From Pseudomonas sp. IAC-BECa141 (GTDB taxonomy: Bacteria > Pseudomonadota > Gammaproteobacteria > Pseudomonadales > Pseudomonadaceae), in NCBI RefSeq assembly GCF_020544405.1, contig NZ_CP065410.1:6105501-6169500 (forward strand): a stretch of 64,000 nt of DNA, written 5' to 3'. The translations under genes were made by a program, and so were the position numbers. The notes under the pieces were generated by a model. The model worked only from the letters and a program-made list of their open reading frames with translations. It ran no database searches and had not been told where the DNA came from. Below are positions 36,052 through 45,315 of this stretch, piece after piece (the first letter of the stretch is position 1; each line of letters opens with the position of its first letter).

Positions 36052-37014
36052 ATGCGTAAGTCCTTGATGCGTATGACATTGCGTCAATTGCAGATCTTCA
36101 ACGAAGTGTGTGATTTGCGCTCCTACAGCCGCGCTGCCGACGAAATGTCGCTCACACAACCGGCCGTCAGCCTACAGATTCGTCAGCTTGAAGAGCTGAT
36201 CGGCCAACCATTGTTCGATTACGTCGGCAAAAAACTCTACATGACCGAAGCGGCCGAAGCACTCCAGCGTGCCAGCCGGGACATCTTCGGCCGACTGGAA
36301 AACCTCGACATGCAGCTGTCGGACATGCAGGGCTCACTGCAGGGCCAGTTGAAACTGGCGGTGGAATCGAGCGCCAAATACTTCGTGCCGCACCTGTTCG
36401 CAGCGTTCAAGCGCCAGCATCCGGAAGTGAACCTGCAACTGACGGTGGTCAACCGTGGCCAGGTGATCCGCCGCCTCTCCGACAACCGCGACGATCTGGT
36501 GATCATGTCGATGGTGCCGCAGGACATGGGCCTGGAATTTCTGCCGTTCCTCAACAACCCGATCGTCGCCGTGGCACGCCCGGATCATCCGCTGGCGCAC
36601 ATGGGCCCGCTGCGCTTGCAGGATCTGGAACCTTACACCTTGCTGATCCGCGAACCCGGCTCGGGTACGCGACTGGCCTGCGAAGAGTATTTCAAGGAGA
36701 AGCGCGTGCACTTCACCCAGACCCAGGAAGTGGCGTCGGCCGAAGCCCAGCGTGAATGCGTGGTGGCGGGTCTGGGCCTGGCGCTGTTGACGCGCCACGC
36801 CCTGAACCTGGAGCTGGCGACCGGCGGCCTGGTGGAGCTTCCGGTCGAAGAATTGCCGCTGTTTCGCAGTTGGTGCCTGGTGCAAGCCAAAGCCAAACGG
36901 CTGTCACCGGTGGCCCACGCCTTCCTGGCGTTTATCCGCAGCGAACGGGTGCAAATCAGCGCGCTGGTTGAGCGCTTCGACGGGAAGCTGCTGGCGGTGC
37001 CTGCCAGTAGTTGA
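36052..37014 (+). CDS. LysR-family regulator divergent from pycAB
   Basis: A 320-residue LysR regulator: HTH in LRQLQIFNEVCDLRSYSRAADEMSLTQPAVSLQI (about residues 9-42; quoted in part) and an effector-binding domain from about residue 95 (GQLKLAVESSAKYFVPHLFAAF). The latter resembles CbbR/CysB-type regulators of carbon assimilation. Position opposite pycA across 190 bp suggests control of pyruvate carboxylase. Two alternative ATGs at 36067 and 36073 are in frame. Its 3' end overlaps the convergent small gene by 59 bp. Confidence 0.9.
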   Translation: MRKSLMRMTLRQLQIFNEVCDLRSYSRAADEMSLTQPAVSLQIRQLEELIGQPLFDYVGKKLYMTEAAEALQRASRDIFGRLENLDMQLSDMQGSLQGQLKLAVESSAKYFVPHLFAAFKRQHPEVNLQLTVVNRGQVIRRLSDNRDDLVIMSMVPQDMGLEFLPFLNNPIVAVARPDHPLAHMGPLRLQDLEPYTLLIREPGSGTRLACEEYFKEKRVHFTQTQEVASAEAQRECVVAGLGLALLTRHALNLELATGGLVELPVEELPLFRSWCLVQAKAKRLSPVAHAFLAFIRSERVQISALVERFDGKLLAVPASS

Positions 37015-37168
37015 GTTCGATGTCCTCGGGAAAATCGCTGATTTCGCTCTGAAGCTGGCGAAGTTCGAAGCGATCTTCGATGGCGCGGCGAAATTCCATG
37101 CGGCGCTGGTCTTCCTGCTGACGACGGGTTTTCGCGGCGCTGTTGCGTTCTTCGTAGGGCTGAGCCAT
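36956..37168 (-). CDS. Small charged protein, PA3496-like
   Basis: A 70-residue protein with a very charged N-terminal half (NSAAKTRRQQEDQRRMEFRRAIEDR) and then LQSEISDFPEDIEL. I recognise the SAAKTRRQQEDQRRMEFRRAIE pattern as a small family conserved across Pseudomonas (PA3496-like, proposed envelope integrity), from memory only. It ends inside the 3' end of the LysR gene on the other strand. The start is preceded by a purine-rich stretch (CTTGGGAGACTCGAA). Confidence 0.72.
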   Translation of the reverse strand: MAQPYEERNSAAKTRRQQEDQRRMEFRRAIEDRFELRQLQSEISDFPEDIELNYWQAPPAASRRSAQPAR

Positions 37169-37284
37169 TTCGAGTCTCCCAAGGCGAGTACGGGAGTTTC
37201 ACGATAGGCGCGGTGGATGACGATTTGGCTGCGGGGGATGACAGTGCGATGAACTTGCAAATGGCGATGGCGTTTTTGAGGCCG

Positions 37285-37381
37285 CCATCGCGAGCAAGCT
37301 CGCTCCCACAAGGGATGTTTTACGTACACAAATTCTGTGTCATATCGAAATCAAATGTGGGAGCGAGCTTGCTCGCGATCA
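37285..37381. repeat. REPIN: paired inverted REPs (GCGAGC...GCTCCCAC type)
   Basis: The left REP (37285-37310, ATCGCGAGCAAGCTCGCTCCCACA after a leading CC) and the right REP (37356-37380) are exact reverse complements over about 24 bp. They enclose an AT-richer 45-bp spacer. This is the commonest REP type of the P. fluorescens group and differs from the GTTCCCACGC type at 2225-2335. Confidence 0.9.
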
Positions 37382-37406
37382 AGGTCGGAACGACCTTGCG
37401 ATGACG

Positions 37407-38273
37407 TCAGTCATCCAGTGCTTTCACCGACTTTGGCGACAGCCGCAGGCTGCGCAGACTGCGCTTGACGCTCTTGAGGTGGTTGACCAGGCTCGGCCCG
37501 CGCGCCATGGCCACGCCCATCGCCAGTACGTCGATCACCACCAGATGAGCGATACGCGAGGTCAGCGGGGTATAGATTTCGGTGTCTTCGTGAACATCGA
37601 TCGCCAGGTTGACGGTCGACAGCTCGGCCAGCGGTGTCTGGCTCGGGCACAAGGTGATCAGCGACGCACCACTCTCGCGAACGAGGTTGGCGGTGATCAG
37701 CAGGTCTTTGGAACGGCCGGACTGGGAAATGCAGATCGCCACGTCGGTGGGCTTCAGTGTCACCGCCGACATTGCCTGCATGTGCGGGTCGGAATACGCC
37801 GCCGCCGTCAGCAGCAGACGGAAGAACTTGTGCTGCGCATCCGCCGCTACCGCGCCTGACGCACCAAAGCCGTAGAACTCGACGCGCTGGGCCTGGGACA
37901 TCAGCGTCACCGCCCGTTGCAGCTCCAGAGGATCGAGCTTCTCGCGAACCTCCATCAGCGTGTGCAACGTGGTGTCGAAAATCTTCAGGCTGTAGTCGGC
38001 GACAGAGTCGTCTTCATGGATCGCGAACTGACCGAAGCTGGCGCCGGCCGCGAGGCTTTGCGCGAGCTTGAGTTTCAGATCCTGGAAACCGGAACAGCCG
38101 ATGGCCCGGCAGAAGCGCACGATGGTCGGCTCGCTGATGCCGACGCTGTGGGCCAGGTCGGCCATGGAACTGTGCATCACTGCCGCAGGGTCAAGCAGCA
38201 CGTGGTCGGCGACCTTGAGCTCCGACTTGCGTAACAGGTGACGTGACTGGGCGATGTGTTGCAGCAGATTCAA
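37407..38273 (-). CDS. RpiR/MurR-family regulator (HexR-like)
   Basis: A 288-residue regulator. The N-terminal HTH_6 domain (residues 1-75) contains MADLAHSVGISEPTIVRFCRAIGCSGFQDLKLKLAQSLA (quoted in part), closely HexR-like, and a SIS sugar-isomerase domain (about 120-260) contains VEFYGFGASGAVAADAQHKFF and ISQSGRSKDLL for sugar-phosphate binding. HexR itself senses KDPG and controls glucose catabolism; this looks like the second HexR-like paralogue of Pseudomonas. A palindrome TGTAGT-TAT-ACTACA upstream fits autoregulation. Confidence 0.88.
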   Translation of the reverse strand: MNLLQHIAQSRHLLRKSELKVADHVLLDPAAVMHSSMADLAHSVGISEPTIVRFCRAIGCSGFQDLKLKLAQSLAAGASFGQFAIHEDDSVADYSLKIFDTTLHTLMEVREKLDPLELQRAVTLMSQAQRVEFYGFGASGAVAADAQHKFFRLLLTAAAYSDPHMQAMSAVTLKPTDVAICISQSGRSKDLLITANLVRESGASLITLCPSQTPLAELSTVNLAIDVHEDTEIYTPLTSRIAHLVVIDVLAMGVAMARGPSLVNHLKSVKRSLRSLRLSPKSVKALDD

Positions 38274-38334
38274 GGGGCTGGACTCTTGTTATGGAAAGAT
38301 GTGCTGTGGCCAGATGCCAGGGATGTAGCAAGCT

Positions 38335-38349
38335 TGTAGTTATACTACA
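38335..38349. promoter_or_regulatory. RpiR/HexR-type palindrome TGTAGT-TAT-ACTACA
   Basis: A perfect 6+3+6 palindrome lies 62 bp upstream of the RpiR-family start. It resembles the HexR consensus (TGTAATTAAATTACA-like), so autoregulation is probable. Confidence 0.68.
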
Positions 38350-38422
38350 TGAATCGGCTTTTTGCCTGCTCAATGCGTAACTCGATACCCCCGGATCAGG
38401 CGACATGCGCTGTATGTAGCCC

Positions 38423-41296
38423 TTACAGCGGTTTTTCCTGTTCACGCAGCAACGCGGCAAGGCCGACCGCCTCCACCGGACGGCTGATCAGATAACCCTG
38501 CACTTCGTCGCAACCTTCAGCTTTCAGATATGCCAACTGCTCGGATCGCTCGACACCTTCGGCGACAACTTTCAGTGACAACCCATGAGCCATCGCAATG
38601 ATCGCCCGGGTGATCGCTGCGTCTTCGCTGCCCTCGCCCAACCCGCGAATAAAGGCCTGATCGATCTTCACGTAGTCCACCGGAATCCGTTTCAGATAGC
38701 TCAGCGATGAATAGCCGGTGCCAAAATCGTCGATGGCCAGTTTCACTCCCAGATCCCGCAACTGCTGGAACGCGGCGATGATGTATTCGACGCTGTCGAG
38801 CAACTGACTTTCGGTCAGCTCCAGTTCGAGGTAGTGCGGCGCCAGGCCGGTTTCCTCCAGCACCTGACGCACCAGACTGACCAGTTTGCCCTGACGCAGC
38901 TGATGCACCGACAGGTTTACCGATACCCGGATCGGCGCCAGTCCCTGACGCTGCCATTCGCACGCCTGCCAGCAGGCCTGACGCAGTACAAACTCGCCGA
39001 TCGGCCCGATCAGCCCTGTCTCTTCGGCCAGACCGATGAAGTCCCCCGGCGGCACCCGGCCCAAGGTCGGGTGGTCCCAACGTACCAGCGCCTCTGCCGC
39101 ATTGAGACGACCGGTCGCCAGGCACAGTTTCGGTTGATAAAAGACGTTGAGCTGCTTGTCTTCGATGGCTTTGCGCAGCTGGTTTTCCAGCTGCAAACGC
39201 TCCAGCGTGCTGGCCTGCAGACTGTCGGTGTAGAACTGGAAATTGTTGCCGCCCAGGTGCTTGGCATGCTGCATGGCCATGTTCGACTGGCTGACCAGCG
39301 CGGAAATCTCCCGCGCATTGTCCGGCAGCATGCTGATGCCCATCGAGGCGCTGACCACCAGTTCATGTCCTTCCACAGTCAACGGCAAACGCAGCTTGGT
39401 CGACAGTCGCGTGGCGACCCGCGCCAGGCTCGACAGGTTGCCGTAGGCATCGAACAGTACCGCGAACTCATCACCGGACAACCGGGCAATGGTGTCGGCC
39501 TCCGGCAGAGCACTGACCAGACGACGGGACATCTTTTGCAGCAATTGGTCAGCAATCTCATGGCCGAGACTGTCGTTGAGCAGCTTGAAGCGATCCAGAT
39601 TGATGTGCAGCAACGCCAGACTCCGGCGCCCGCCCTGCCGCACGCGCTGATGGGCTTCGTGCAGGCGTTCGCGGAACAGCGAGCGGTTGGCCAGACCGGT
39701 GAGTTCGTCGTAGTGGGTCAGGTAGCGCATGCGCTCCTCGGATTCGCGGCGCGCCGACAGATCGGCGAAGAAGCCGACGATATGGCTCACACTTCCCCGA
39801 CTGTCGCGCACGGCGTTCAATTGCAGCCACTGCGGATAGAGCTCGCCGTTCTTGCGGGTTTCCACCAGTTCACCCTGCCAGCTGCCGTGCTGCTCCAGCG
39901 CGTGGCGGATCGCGACGTAATGCCTGCGGGCATCGCGACTGCACGGCAACTCAACGACATTGCGCCCGAGCATGTCGTCGATGTCGTAACCGGTGACCCG
40001 GCTGAAAGCCTGATTGACGGCGATCAGCGAATAATTCGGGTCGAGGATCACGATGCCTTCGCTGGCGGCCTCGAACACCGTCGCCGCCAGTTGCTGCTGG
40101 GCTTCCAGGCTTTTGCTGACGCTGATGTCGCGGCGGGTGCCGACCATGCGGATGACCCGGCCGTCCTCGTCGCGCTCCACTGCCCGGCCACGGTCTTCGA
40201 TCCAGACCCAGTGACCGTCGCCATGGCGCACGCGGTATTCGATCTGATAATCCTCGGTGTGGCCCTTCAAGTGCTCGATCAACGCCCGCTTGAGTGGTGG
40301 CACATCCTCCGGATGCAGGCGCGGCCGCAGATGCCTGAGCAGTCCGGTGACGTATTCCGGATCCAGACCGAACAGTTCCTGGATTTGCGTGTGGTGAACT
40401 TCGTCGGTCTGCAGGTTCCAGTCCCACAGTCCCAGCTCACTGGCCTTCAACGCCAGCGCCAGGCGCGCCTCGCTCTTGCTCAGCGCCTGGTTGGCGACGT
40501 CCAGCTCCCGGCTGCGCTGAGCGACCCGGTCTTCCAGCTCGACCTGAGCTTCACGCAGCTTGCCCTCGGCGCAACGCCGGTGTTCGATTTCCTTCGCCAG
40601 TTCCAGATTGAGCTGTTCGCTGCGGGTTTGCGCTTGTTGCAGGTGCTCGATCAGGCGCTGGTTCTGGAAACGCCGCAGCAAACCACGATCGATCAGCCGG
40701 TTGACCTGCCACGCCACCACGCTCAGCGACCCGAGCAGGATCAGCCCGAGCCAGCCCCAGCCGCGCGCCAGTTCGTCACCGCCCCAGAACAGGTAGCCGA
40801 TGGCCGGCAACAGGCACGGCAAGGTAAAGGAAAGAAACGCCGGAATGCTCACGGCGTAGGCCACGCTGGCCGACAGGGTCGCGGCGCCGATCAGGCCGAA
40901 TACCCAGGCCTGCTGCATGAAATTGTCGGCGGGCACCAGGGCGATGCCGGCGCCGGCCAGGGTCAGGCCGGTCATGGTCGAGCCGAGCAGGAACATCCGC
41001 CCCCAGATCGGCTGGGCCTGACGATCAGGGATCGCCGAGTCGAACGCGGCGACCTGAATCACTCGCAGGGCCACCAGCGACAACAGCCACACCAGCCAGA
41101 CGCTGACCACGAAATAACGCTGCGGACTCCAGAGCAGACCGGCGCAGACCAGACCATTGATCAACATGAACAGGGTGGGCAACAGCGAACCCTGATAAAG
41201 AAGGCGCGTGCGCTCGACCGCCATCTGGGTGGCGTAAAGCTTGCGGATCGCCCGAGGCTCCACGGAGGGGCCCGACAGGTCGAAGCTGAGGGTCAT
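38423..41296 (-). CDS. Membrane PAS-GGDEF-EAL cyclic-di-GMP protein
   Basis: A 957-residue signalling protein. The N-terminal 190 residues hold about six hydrophobic helices (LLWSPQRYFVVSVWLVWLL, IGAATLSASVAYAVSI), then a coiled coil (LAKEIEHRRCAEGKLREAQ). Two PAS/PAC units follow (LWDWNLQTDEVHHTQIQELF; VFEAASEGIVILDPNYSL). The GGDEF domain has SGDEF at about residue 606, a tolerated active variant, and the EAL domain starts with EALVRW at about residue 735, with DDFGTGYSSLSYLKRIPVD and VVAEGVE intact. So it may both make and degrade c-di-GMP. I start it at ATG 41296, because the open frame further upstream is not family-like. Confidence 0.92.
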   Translation of the reverse strand: MTLSFDLSGPSVEPRAIRKLYATQMAVERTRLLYQGSLLPTLFMLINGLVCAGLLWSPQRYFVVSVWLVWLLSLVALRVIQVAAFDSAIPDRQAQPIWGRMFLLGSTMTGLTLAGAGIALVPADNFMQQAWVFGLIGAATLSASVAYAVSIPAFLSFTLPCLLPAIGYLFWGGDELARGWGWLGLILLGSLSVVAWQVNRLIDRGLLRRFQNQRLIEHLQQAQTRSEQLNLELAKEIEHRRCAEGKLREAQVELEDRVAQRSRELDVANQALSKSEARLALALKASELGLWDWNLQTDEVHHTQIQELFGLDPEYVTGLLRHLRPRLHPEDVPPLKRALIEHLKGHTEDYQIEYRVRHGDGHWVWIEDRGRAVERDEDGRVIRMVGTRRDISVSKSLEAQQQLAATVFEAASEGIVILDPNYSLIAVNQAFSRVTGYDIDDMLGRNVVELPCSRDARRHYVAIRHALEQHGSWQGELVETRKNGELYPQWLQLNAVRDSRGSVSHIVGFFADLSARRESEERMRYLTHYDELTGLANRSLFRERLHEAHQRVRQGGRRSLALLHINLDRFKLLNDSLGHEIADQLLQKMSRRLVSALPEADTIARLSGDEFAVLFDAYGNLSSLARVATRLSTKLRLPLTVEGHELVVSASMGISMLPDNAREISALVSQSNMAMQHAKHLGGNNFQFYTDSLQASTLERLQLENQLRKAIEDKQLNVFYQPKLCLATGRLNAAEALVRWDHPTLGRVPPGDFIGLAEETGLIGPIGEFVLRQACWQACEWQRQGLAPIRVSVNLSVHQLRQGKLVSLVRQVLEETGLAPHYLELELTESQLLDSVEYIIAAFQQLRDLGVKLAIDDFGTGYSSLSYLKRIPVDYVKIDQAFIRGLGEGSEDAAITRAIIAMAHGLSLKVVAEGVERSEQLAYLKAEGCDEVQGYLISRPVEAVGLAALLREQEKPL

Positions 41297-41555
41297 AGGC
41301 AACGTTCTTGTTCTTATAAGTGTGAGCATGCGCCCGGAAACGTGGACGGAGCATACACAAGCCGAACCACTTGCCAAACTGCCCCAGATCATAATTTCAC
41401 CGAAACTTTTCCACCGCTCGTCCCCCTCCAAAGCCCCGACGCCAGGCGGGTCAACGCCTGTAGCCGGTGACCGACCGGTCGTCATCGACAGCACTTTCAT
41501 CGGCTAATGCAAAGCTCGGTTTGCCCGGGCCTGCGGCGCACCCTAGAATGCCCCG

Positions 41556-43739
41556 ATGCGCGATGATCTCTCCCTTCTGCTGAACTCCCTCAACGATGCC
41601 CAACGGCAGGCCGTAGCGGCTCCCGTTGGTCGTCAATTGGTCCTGGCCGGTGCCGGCTCCGGCAAAACCCGAGTGCTGGTGCACCGTATCGCCTGGTTGA
41701 TCCAGGTCGAAAACGCCTCGCCGCACTCGATTCTGTCGGTGACCTTCACCAACAAGGCCGCTGCCGAGATGCGTCACCGCATCGAGCAATTGCTGGGCAT
41801 CAACCCGGCCGGCATGTGGGTCGGCACCTTCCACGGCCTGGCGCACCGCTTGCTGCGGGCGCACTGGCAGGAAGCCGGGCTGAGCCAGACTTTCCAGATT
41901 CTCGACAGCGACGACCAGCAACGACTGGTCAAGCGGGTGATCCGCGAGCTGGGGCTGGACGAGCAACGCTGGCCGGCCCGTCAGGCCCAGTGGTTCATCA
42001 ACGGGCAGAAAGACGAAGGTCTGCGTCCGCAACACATTCAGGCCAGCGGCGATCTGTTCCTGGCGACCATGCGCGGCATTTATGAAGCGTACGAGGCAGC
42101 GTGTCAGCGTGCCGGTGTCATCGATTTCTCCGAACTGCTGCTTCGCGCCCTCGACCTGTGGCGCGATCACCCGGGCCTGCTGGCGCACTACCAGAAGCGT
42201 TTCCGACACATTCTGGTGGACGAATTCCAGGACACCAACGCCGTGCAGTACGCCTGGTTGCGTCTGCTGGGCAAGGGTGGCGACAGCCTGATGGTGGTCG
42301 GCGACGACGATCAGTCGATCTACGGCTGGCGCGGCGCGAAAATCGAGAACATCCACCAGTACTCTTCGGACTTCCCGGACTCGGTGACCATCCGTCTGGA
42401 GCAGAACTACCGCTCTACGGCCGGCATCCTCAAGGCCGCCAACGCCCTGATCGCCAACAACACCGGACGTCTCGGCAAAGAGCTGTGGACAGACGGCGGC
42501 GATGGCGAAGCGATCAACCTCTACGCCGCGTTCAACGAACACGATGAAGCGCGCTACGTGGTCGAAACCATCGAAAGTGCGCTGAAAACCGGCCTGGCGC
42601 GCAGCGATATCGCGATTCTCTACCGCTCAAACGCCCAATCGCGCGTTCTGGAAGAGGCGTTGCTGCGTGAACGCATTCCGTACCGCATCTATGGCGGCCA
42701 GCGCTTCTTCGAACGGGCGGAAATCAAGAACGCCATGGCTTACCTGCGCTTGCTGGAAGGTCGTGGCAACGATGCGGCTCTGGAGCGGGTGATCAACGTC
42801 CCGGCTCGTGGCATCGGCGAGAAAACCGTCGAGGCGATCCGTGACCATGCACGCCACAGCGATGTGTCGATGTGGGAAGCCATGCGCCAGCTGGTGGCCA
42901 ACAAAGGCCTGACCGGTCGCGCTGCCGGTGCGCTGGGCGCGTTTATCGAGCTGATCGAAAACCTCGCCGCCAAGTGCGCCGAGATGCCGTTGCACCTGAT
43001 GACCCAGACCGTCATCGAGCAGTCCGGTTTGATCGCCTACCACGAAGCGGAAAAAGGCGAGAAAGGCCAGGCCCGGGTAGAAAACCTTGAGGAACTGGTC
43101 AGCGCCGCGCGCAACTTCGAGAACACTGAAGAAGACGAAGAGCTGACGCCACTGGCCGCGTTCCTCGGCCACGCTTCGCTGGAAGCCGGCGACACTCAGG
43201 CCGACGAACACGAAGACAGCATTCAGTTGATGACCCTGCACAGCGCCAAGGGCCTGGAATTCCCTTACGTATTCCTGGTGGGCATGGAAGAAGGCCTGTT
43301 CCCGCACAAGATGAGCCTGGAAGAACCTGGACGCCTTGAGGAAGAGCGGCGTCTGGCCTATGTCGGCATTACCCGGGCGATGCAAAACCTGGTGATGACC
43401 TATGCTGAAACCCGACGCCTGTACGGCAGCGAAACCTACAACAAGGTGTCGCGTTTCGTACGGGAAGTACCGAAAGGCCTGATTCAGGAAGTACGCCTTT
43501 CGAACAGCGTCAGCCGACCGTTCGGCGGCAACCCGTCGATGGGCAGCAGCAACCTGTTCAGCGGTAGCGAGATTCCGGAAACCGGCCTGAGCCTTGGCCA
43601 GGCTGTGCGTCACTCGATCTTCGGCGACGGCGTGATCCTCAACTTCGAAGGCGCCGGCGCCCAGGCCCGGGTGCAGGTTAACTTCGCCGAAGGCAGCAAG
43701 TGGCTGATGCTCGGGTACGCGAAGCTGGAAGCCATATAA
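41556..43739 (+). CDS. uvrD: DNA helicase II (UvrD)
   Basis: A 727-residue SF1A 3'-5' helicase for nucleotide-excision and mismatch repair. Motifs in order: Walker A LAGAGSGKTRVL (about residue 31), Ia VTFTNKAAAEMRHRI, Walker B HILVDEFQDTN, III VGDDDQSIYGWRGA, IV RLEQNYRST, V MTLHSAKGLEFPYVFLVGMEEGLFP (quoted in part), VI EERRLAYVGITRAM. The C-terminus ends in a small Tudor-like domain (GQAVRHSIFGDGVILNF...). No LexA-type box is visible upstream. The spacing to the EamA gene contains a REP-like hairpin. Confidence 0.97.
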   Translation: MRDDLSLLLNSLNDAQRQAVAAPVGRQLVLAGAGSGKTRVLVHRIAWLIQVENASPHSILSVTFTNKAAAEMRHRIEQLLGINPAGMWVGTFHGLAHRLLRAHWQEAGLSQTFQILDSDDQQRLVKRVIRELGLDEQRWPARQAQWFINGQKDEGLRPQHIQASGDLFLATMRGIYEAYEAACQRAGVIDFSELLLRALDLWRDHPGLLAHYQKRFRHILVDEFQDTNAVQYAWLRLLGKGGDSLMVVGDDDQSIYGWRGAKIENIHQYSSDFPDSVTIRLEQNYRSTAGILKAANALIANNTGRLGKELWTDGGDGEAINLYAAFNEHDEARYVVETIESALKTGLARSDIAILYRSNAQSRVLEEALLRERIPYRIYGGQRFFERAEIKNAMAYLRLLEGRGNDAALERVINVPARGIGEKTVEAIRDHARHSDVSMWEAMRQLVANKGLTGRAAGALGAFIELIENLAAKCAEMPLHLMTQTVIEQSGLIAYHEAEKGEKGQARVENLEELVSAARNFENTEEDEELTPLAAFLGHASLEAGDTQADEHEDSIQLMTLHSAKGLEFPYVFLVGMEEGLFPHKMSLEEPGRLEEERRLAYVGITRAMQNLVMTYAETRRLYGSETYNKVSRFVREVPKGLIQEVRLSNSVSRPFGGNPSMGSSNLFSGSEIPETGLSLGQAVRHSIFGDGVILNFEGAGAQARVQVNFAEGSKWLMLGYAKLEAI

Positions 43740-43745
43740 GTCAAC

Positions 43746-43776
43746 GTCCGTTCCCGCGCTGAGCACGGGAACGGAC
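43746..43776. repeat. Single REP-like hairpin after uvrD
   Basis: An 11-bp perfect stem (GTCCGTTCCCG with CGGGAACGGAC) around CGCTGAGCA starts six bases after the uvrD stop. It looks like a solitary, diverged copy of the GTTCCCACGC REP type. It has no T-run, so termination is unlikely. Confidence 0.6.
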
Positions 43777-43792
43777 ACTGGAGGCAACATCC

Positions 43793-44233
43793 ATGGGCTC
43801 GGGATTTTTTTCCTCCTGGACATTCTGGGCCCTGCTCTCGGCCACTTTTGCCGCGCTGACAGCCATCTTCGCCAAGATCGGCATCGAAAACGTCAACTCC
43901 GACTTTGCCACCCTCCTGCGCACAATCGTCGTATTGATCAGCCTGGCCTTGATTTTGTACGTCACGGGCCAATATCAGTCCTTGGGATCGATCTCCGCCA
44001 AGAGCTACCTGTTTCTGTTGTTGTCGGGCCTGGGCACCGGTGCTTCGTGGCTGTGCTACTTCCGGGCGTTGAAAGTCGGCCCGGCGTCGCTGGTCGCGCC
44101 GGTGGACAAGCTCAGCGTGGTCTTCGTGGCGGTGCTCGGTGTGATCCTGCTGGGTGAGAAACTCGACCTGCGACAATGGAGCGGCATCGGCCTGATCACC
44201 GCCGGAGTGGTGATGCTGGCCTTGCGGCGTTGA
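43793..44233 (+). CDS. EamA-family membrane protein, half-size
   Basis: A 146-residue inner-membrane protein with four to five helices, equal to one EamA repeat instead of the usual tandem pair: FWALLSATFAALTAIFAKIG, TIVVLISLALILYV, SYLFLLLSGLGTGASWLCYFRAL, VGPASLVAPVDKLSVVFVAVLG (this last is the EamA signature). It may act as a dimer, like SMR transporters. Substrate unknown. CACTGGAGGCAAC provides a good ribosome-binding site. Confidence 0.9.
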   Translation: MGSGFFSSWTFWALLSATFAALTAIFAKIGIENVNSDFATLLRTIVVLISLALILYVTGQYQSLGSISAKSYLFLLLSGLGTGASWLCYFRALKVGPASLVAPVDKLSVVFVAVLGVILLGEKLDLRQWSGIGLITAGVVMLALRR

Positions 44234-44408
44234 TCCATTTCCTGCTGAACCTATCTCCTTTTCCTACAGACAAAAGTACATGGCCTTATTGCCCCGACCG
44301 AGCTGAACGTAACCTGTCAGGCAAAAGCCCGAAACACTCTCTCGCTAGCCAGTAACACTTCAGCTGTGCAACATGGCGCGCGTGTCTCCACAAACGGGAA
44401 TTCCCTTT

Positions 44409-45287
44409 ATGAAACGTTTTCTTAGCATCGCCATGGCGTTGTGCATCGGCCTGACGATGAGCCTCGACGCCAACGCCAAGCGCTTTGGTGGTGGCAAAAG
44501 CGCCGGCGCTGCGCCGACGCACCAGACCAGCCAGATGGCTCCTTCTTCTCCAGGCATGGGCGGCGCTGCGGCGACCGCTGGTGCTGCCGGTGCCGCGGGC
44601 GCTGCGGCCAAGGCCGGCGGTGCTTCGAAATGGCTCGGCCCTCTGGCGGGCATCGCGGCCGGTGGCCTGCTCGCTTCCATGTTCATGGGCGGCGGCTTCG
44701 AAGGCATGCAGTTCTTCGACATCCTGATCATGGCCGTGATCGCGTTCGTGATCTTCCGCTTCATCGCCGCCCGTCGCCGCAAGCAGCAGGAGCAGTTCGC
44801 TCCGGCCGGCGCGCCGATGCAGCGTGAAGTGTTCGAACAGAAGCCAGCAGCCATGGGTTCGATCTTCGGTGGTTCGGCCGCGCCTGCTGCCGCCCGTCCG
44901 GTGATCAACGCACCGGCCTGGTTCAACGAACAGCGCTTCCTTGAAGCCGCCCGCAGCCACTTCCAGGCGCTGCAGCAGCACTGGGACGCCAACGAGATGG
45001 ACAAGATCGCCGAGTTCGTGACCCCGCAAATGCTCGAGTTCCTCAAGCGCGAGCGCGCGGAGCTGGGCGACGCGTTCCAGTCCACCTACATCGACAACCT
45101 CCAGGTACAACTGGATGGCGTGGATGACCGCGCGGACAAGACCATCGCTACCCTAACCTTCAACGGCGTGTCGAAGACCTCGCGTTTCGATCAGCAGGGC
45201 GAAGTGTTCAGCGAAAGCTGGAACATGGAACGTCCACAGGGCGACAACCAGCCTTGGCTGGTCGCCGGTATCCGCCAGAACGGCTGA
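44409..45287 (+). CDS. Tim44-domain membrane protein
   Basis: A 292-residue protein with a signal-like helix (FLSIAMALCIGLTMSLDANA) and a Gly/Ala-rich low-complexity segment (residues 35-80). A transmembrane helix around 100-120 (FFDILIMAVIAFVIFRFIAA) and a C-terminal Tim44-like domain (about 170-292) follow, with WFNEQRFLEAARSHFQALQQHWD (quoted in part) and FVTPQMLEFLKRERAELG. Bacterial Tim44 proteins are uncharacterised, perhaps lipid- or membrane-binding. I start at ATG 44409, since the upstream ATG (44373) precedes a non-signal stretch. Confidence 0.9.
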   Translation: MKRFLSIAMALCIGLTMSLDANAKRFGGGKSAGAAPTHQTSQMAPSSPGMGGAAATAGAAGAAGAAAKAGGASKWLGPLAGIAAGGLLASMFMGGGFEGMQFFDILIMAVIAFVIFRFIAARRRKQQEQFAPAGAPMQREVFEQKPAAMGSIFGGSAAPAAARPVINAPAWFNEQRFLEAARSHFQALQQHWDANEMDKIAEFVTPQMLEFLKRERAELGDAFQSTYIDNLQVQLDGVDDRADKTIATLTFNGVSKTSRFDQQGEVFSESWNMERPQGDNQPWLVAGIRQNG

Positions 45288-45315
45288 TCACCTCCGACGT
45301 TTACGCGCAGTAATG

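Noticed and set aside
38834..41470. 878-codon open frame on the plus strand opposite the GGDEF/EAL gene
   Set aside because: It mirrors the coding frame of a well-supported gene, has His/Gln/Arg-rich antisense composition and no start signal; typical of GC-rich DNA.
41460..41555. LexA box before uvrD
   Set aside because: Looked for CTG-N10-CAG; only poor matches are present.
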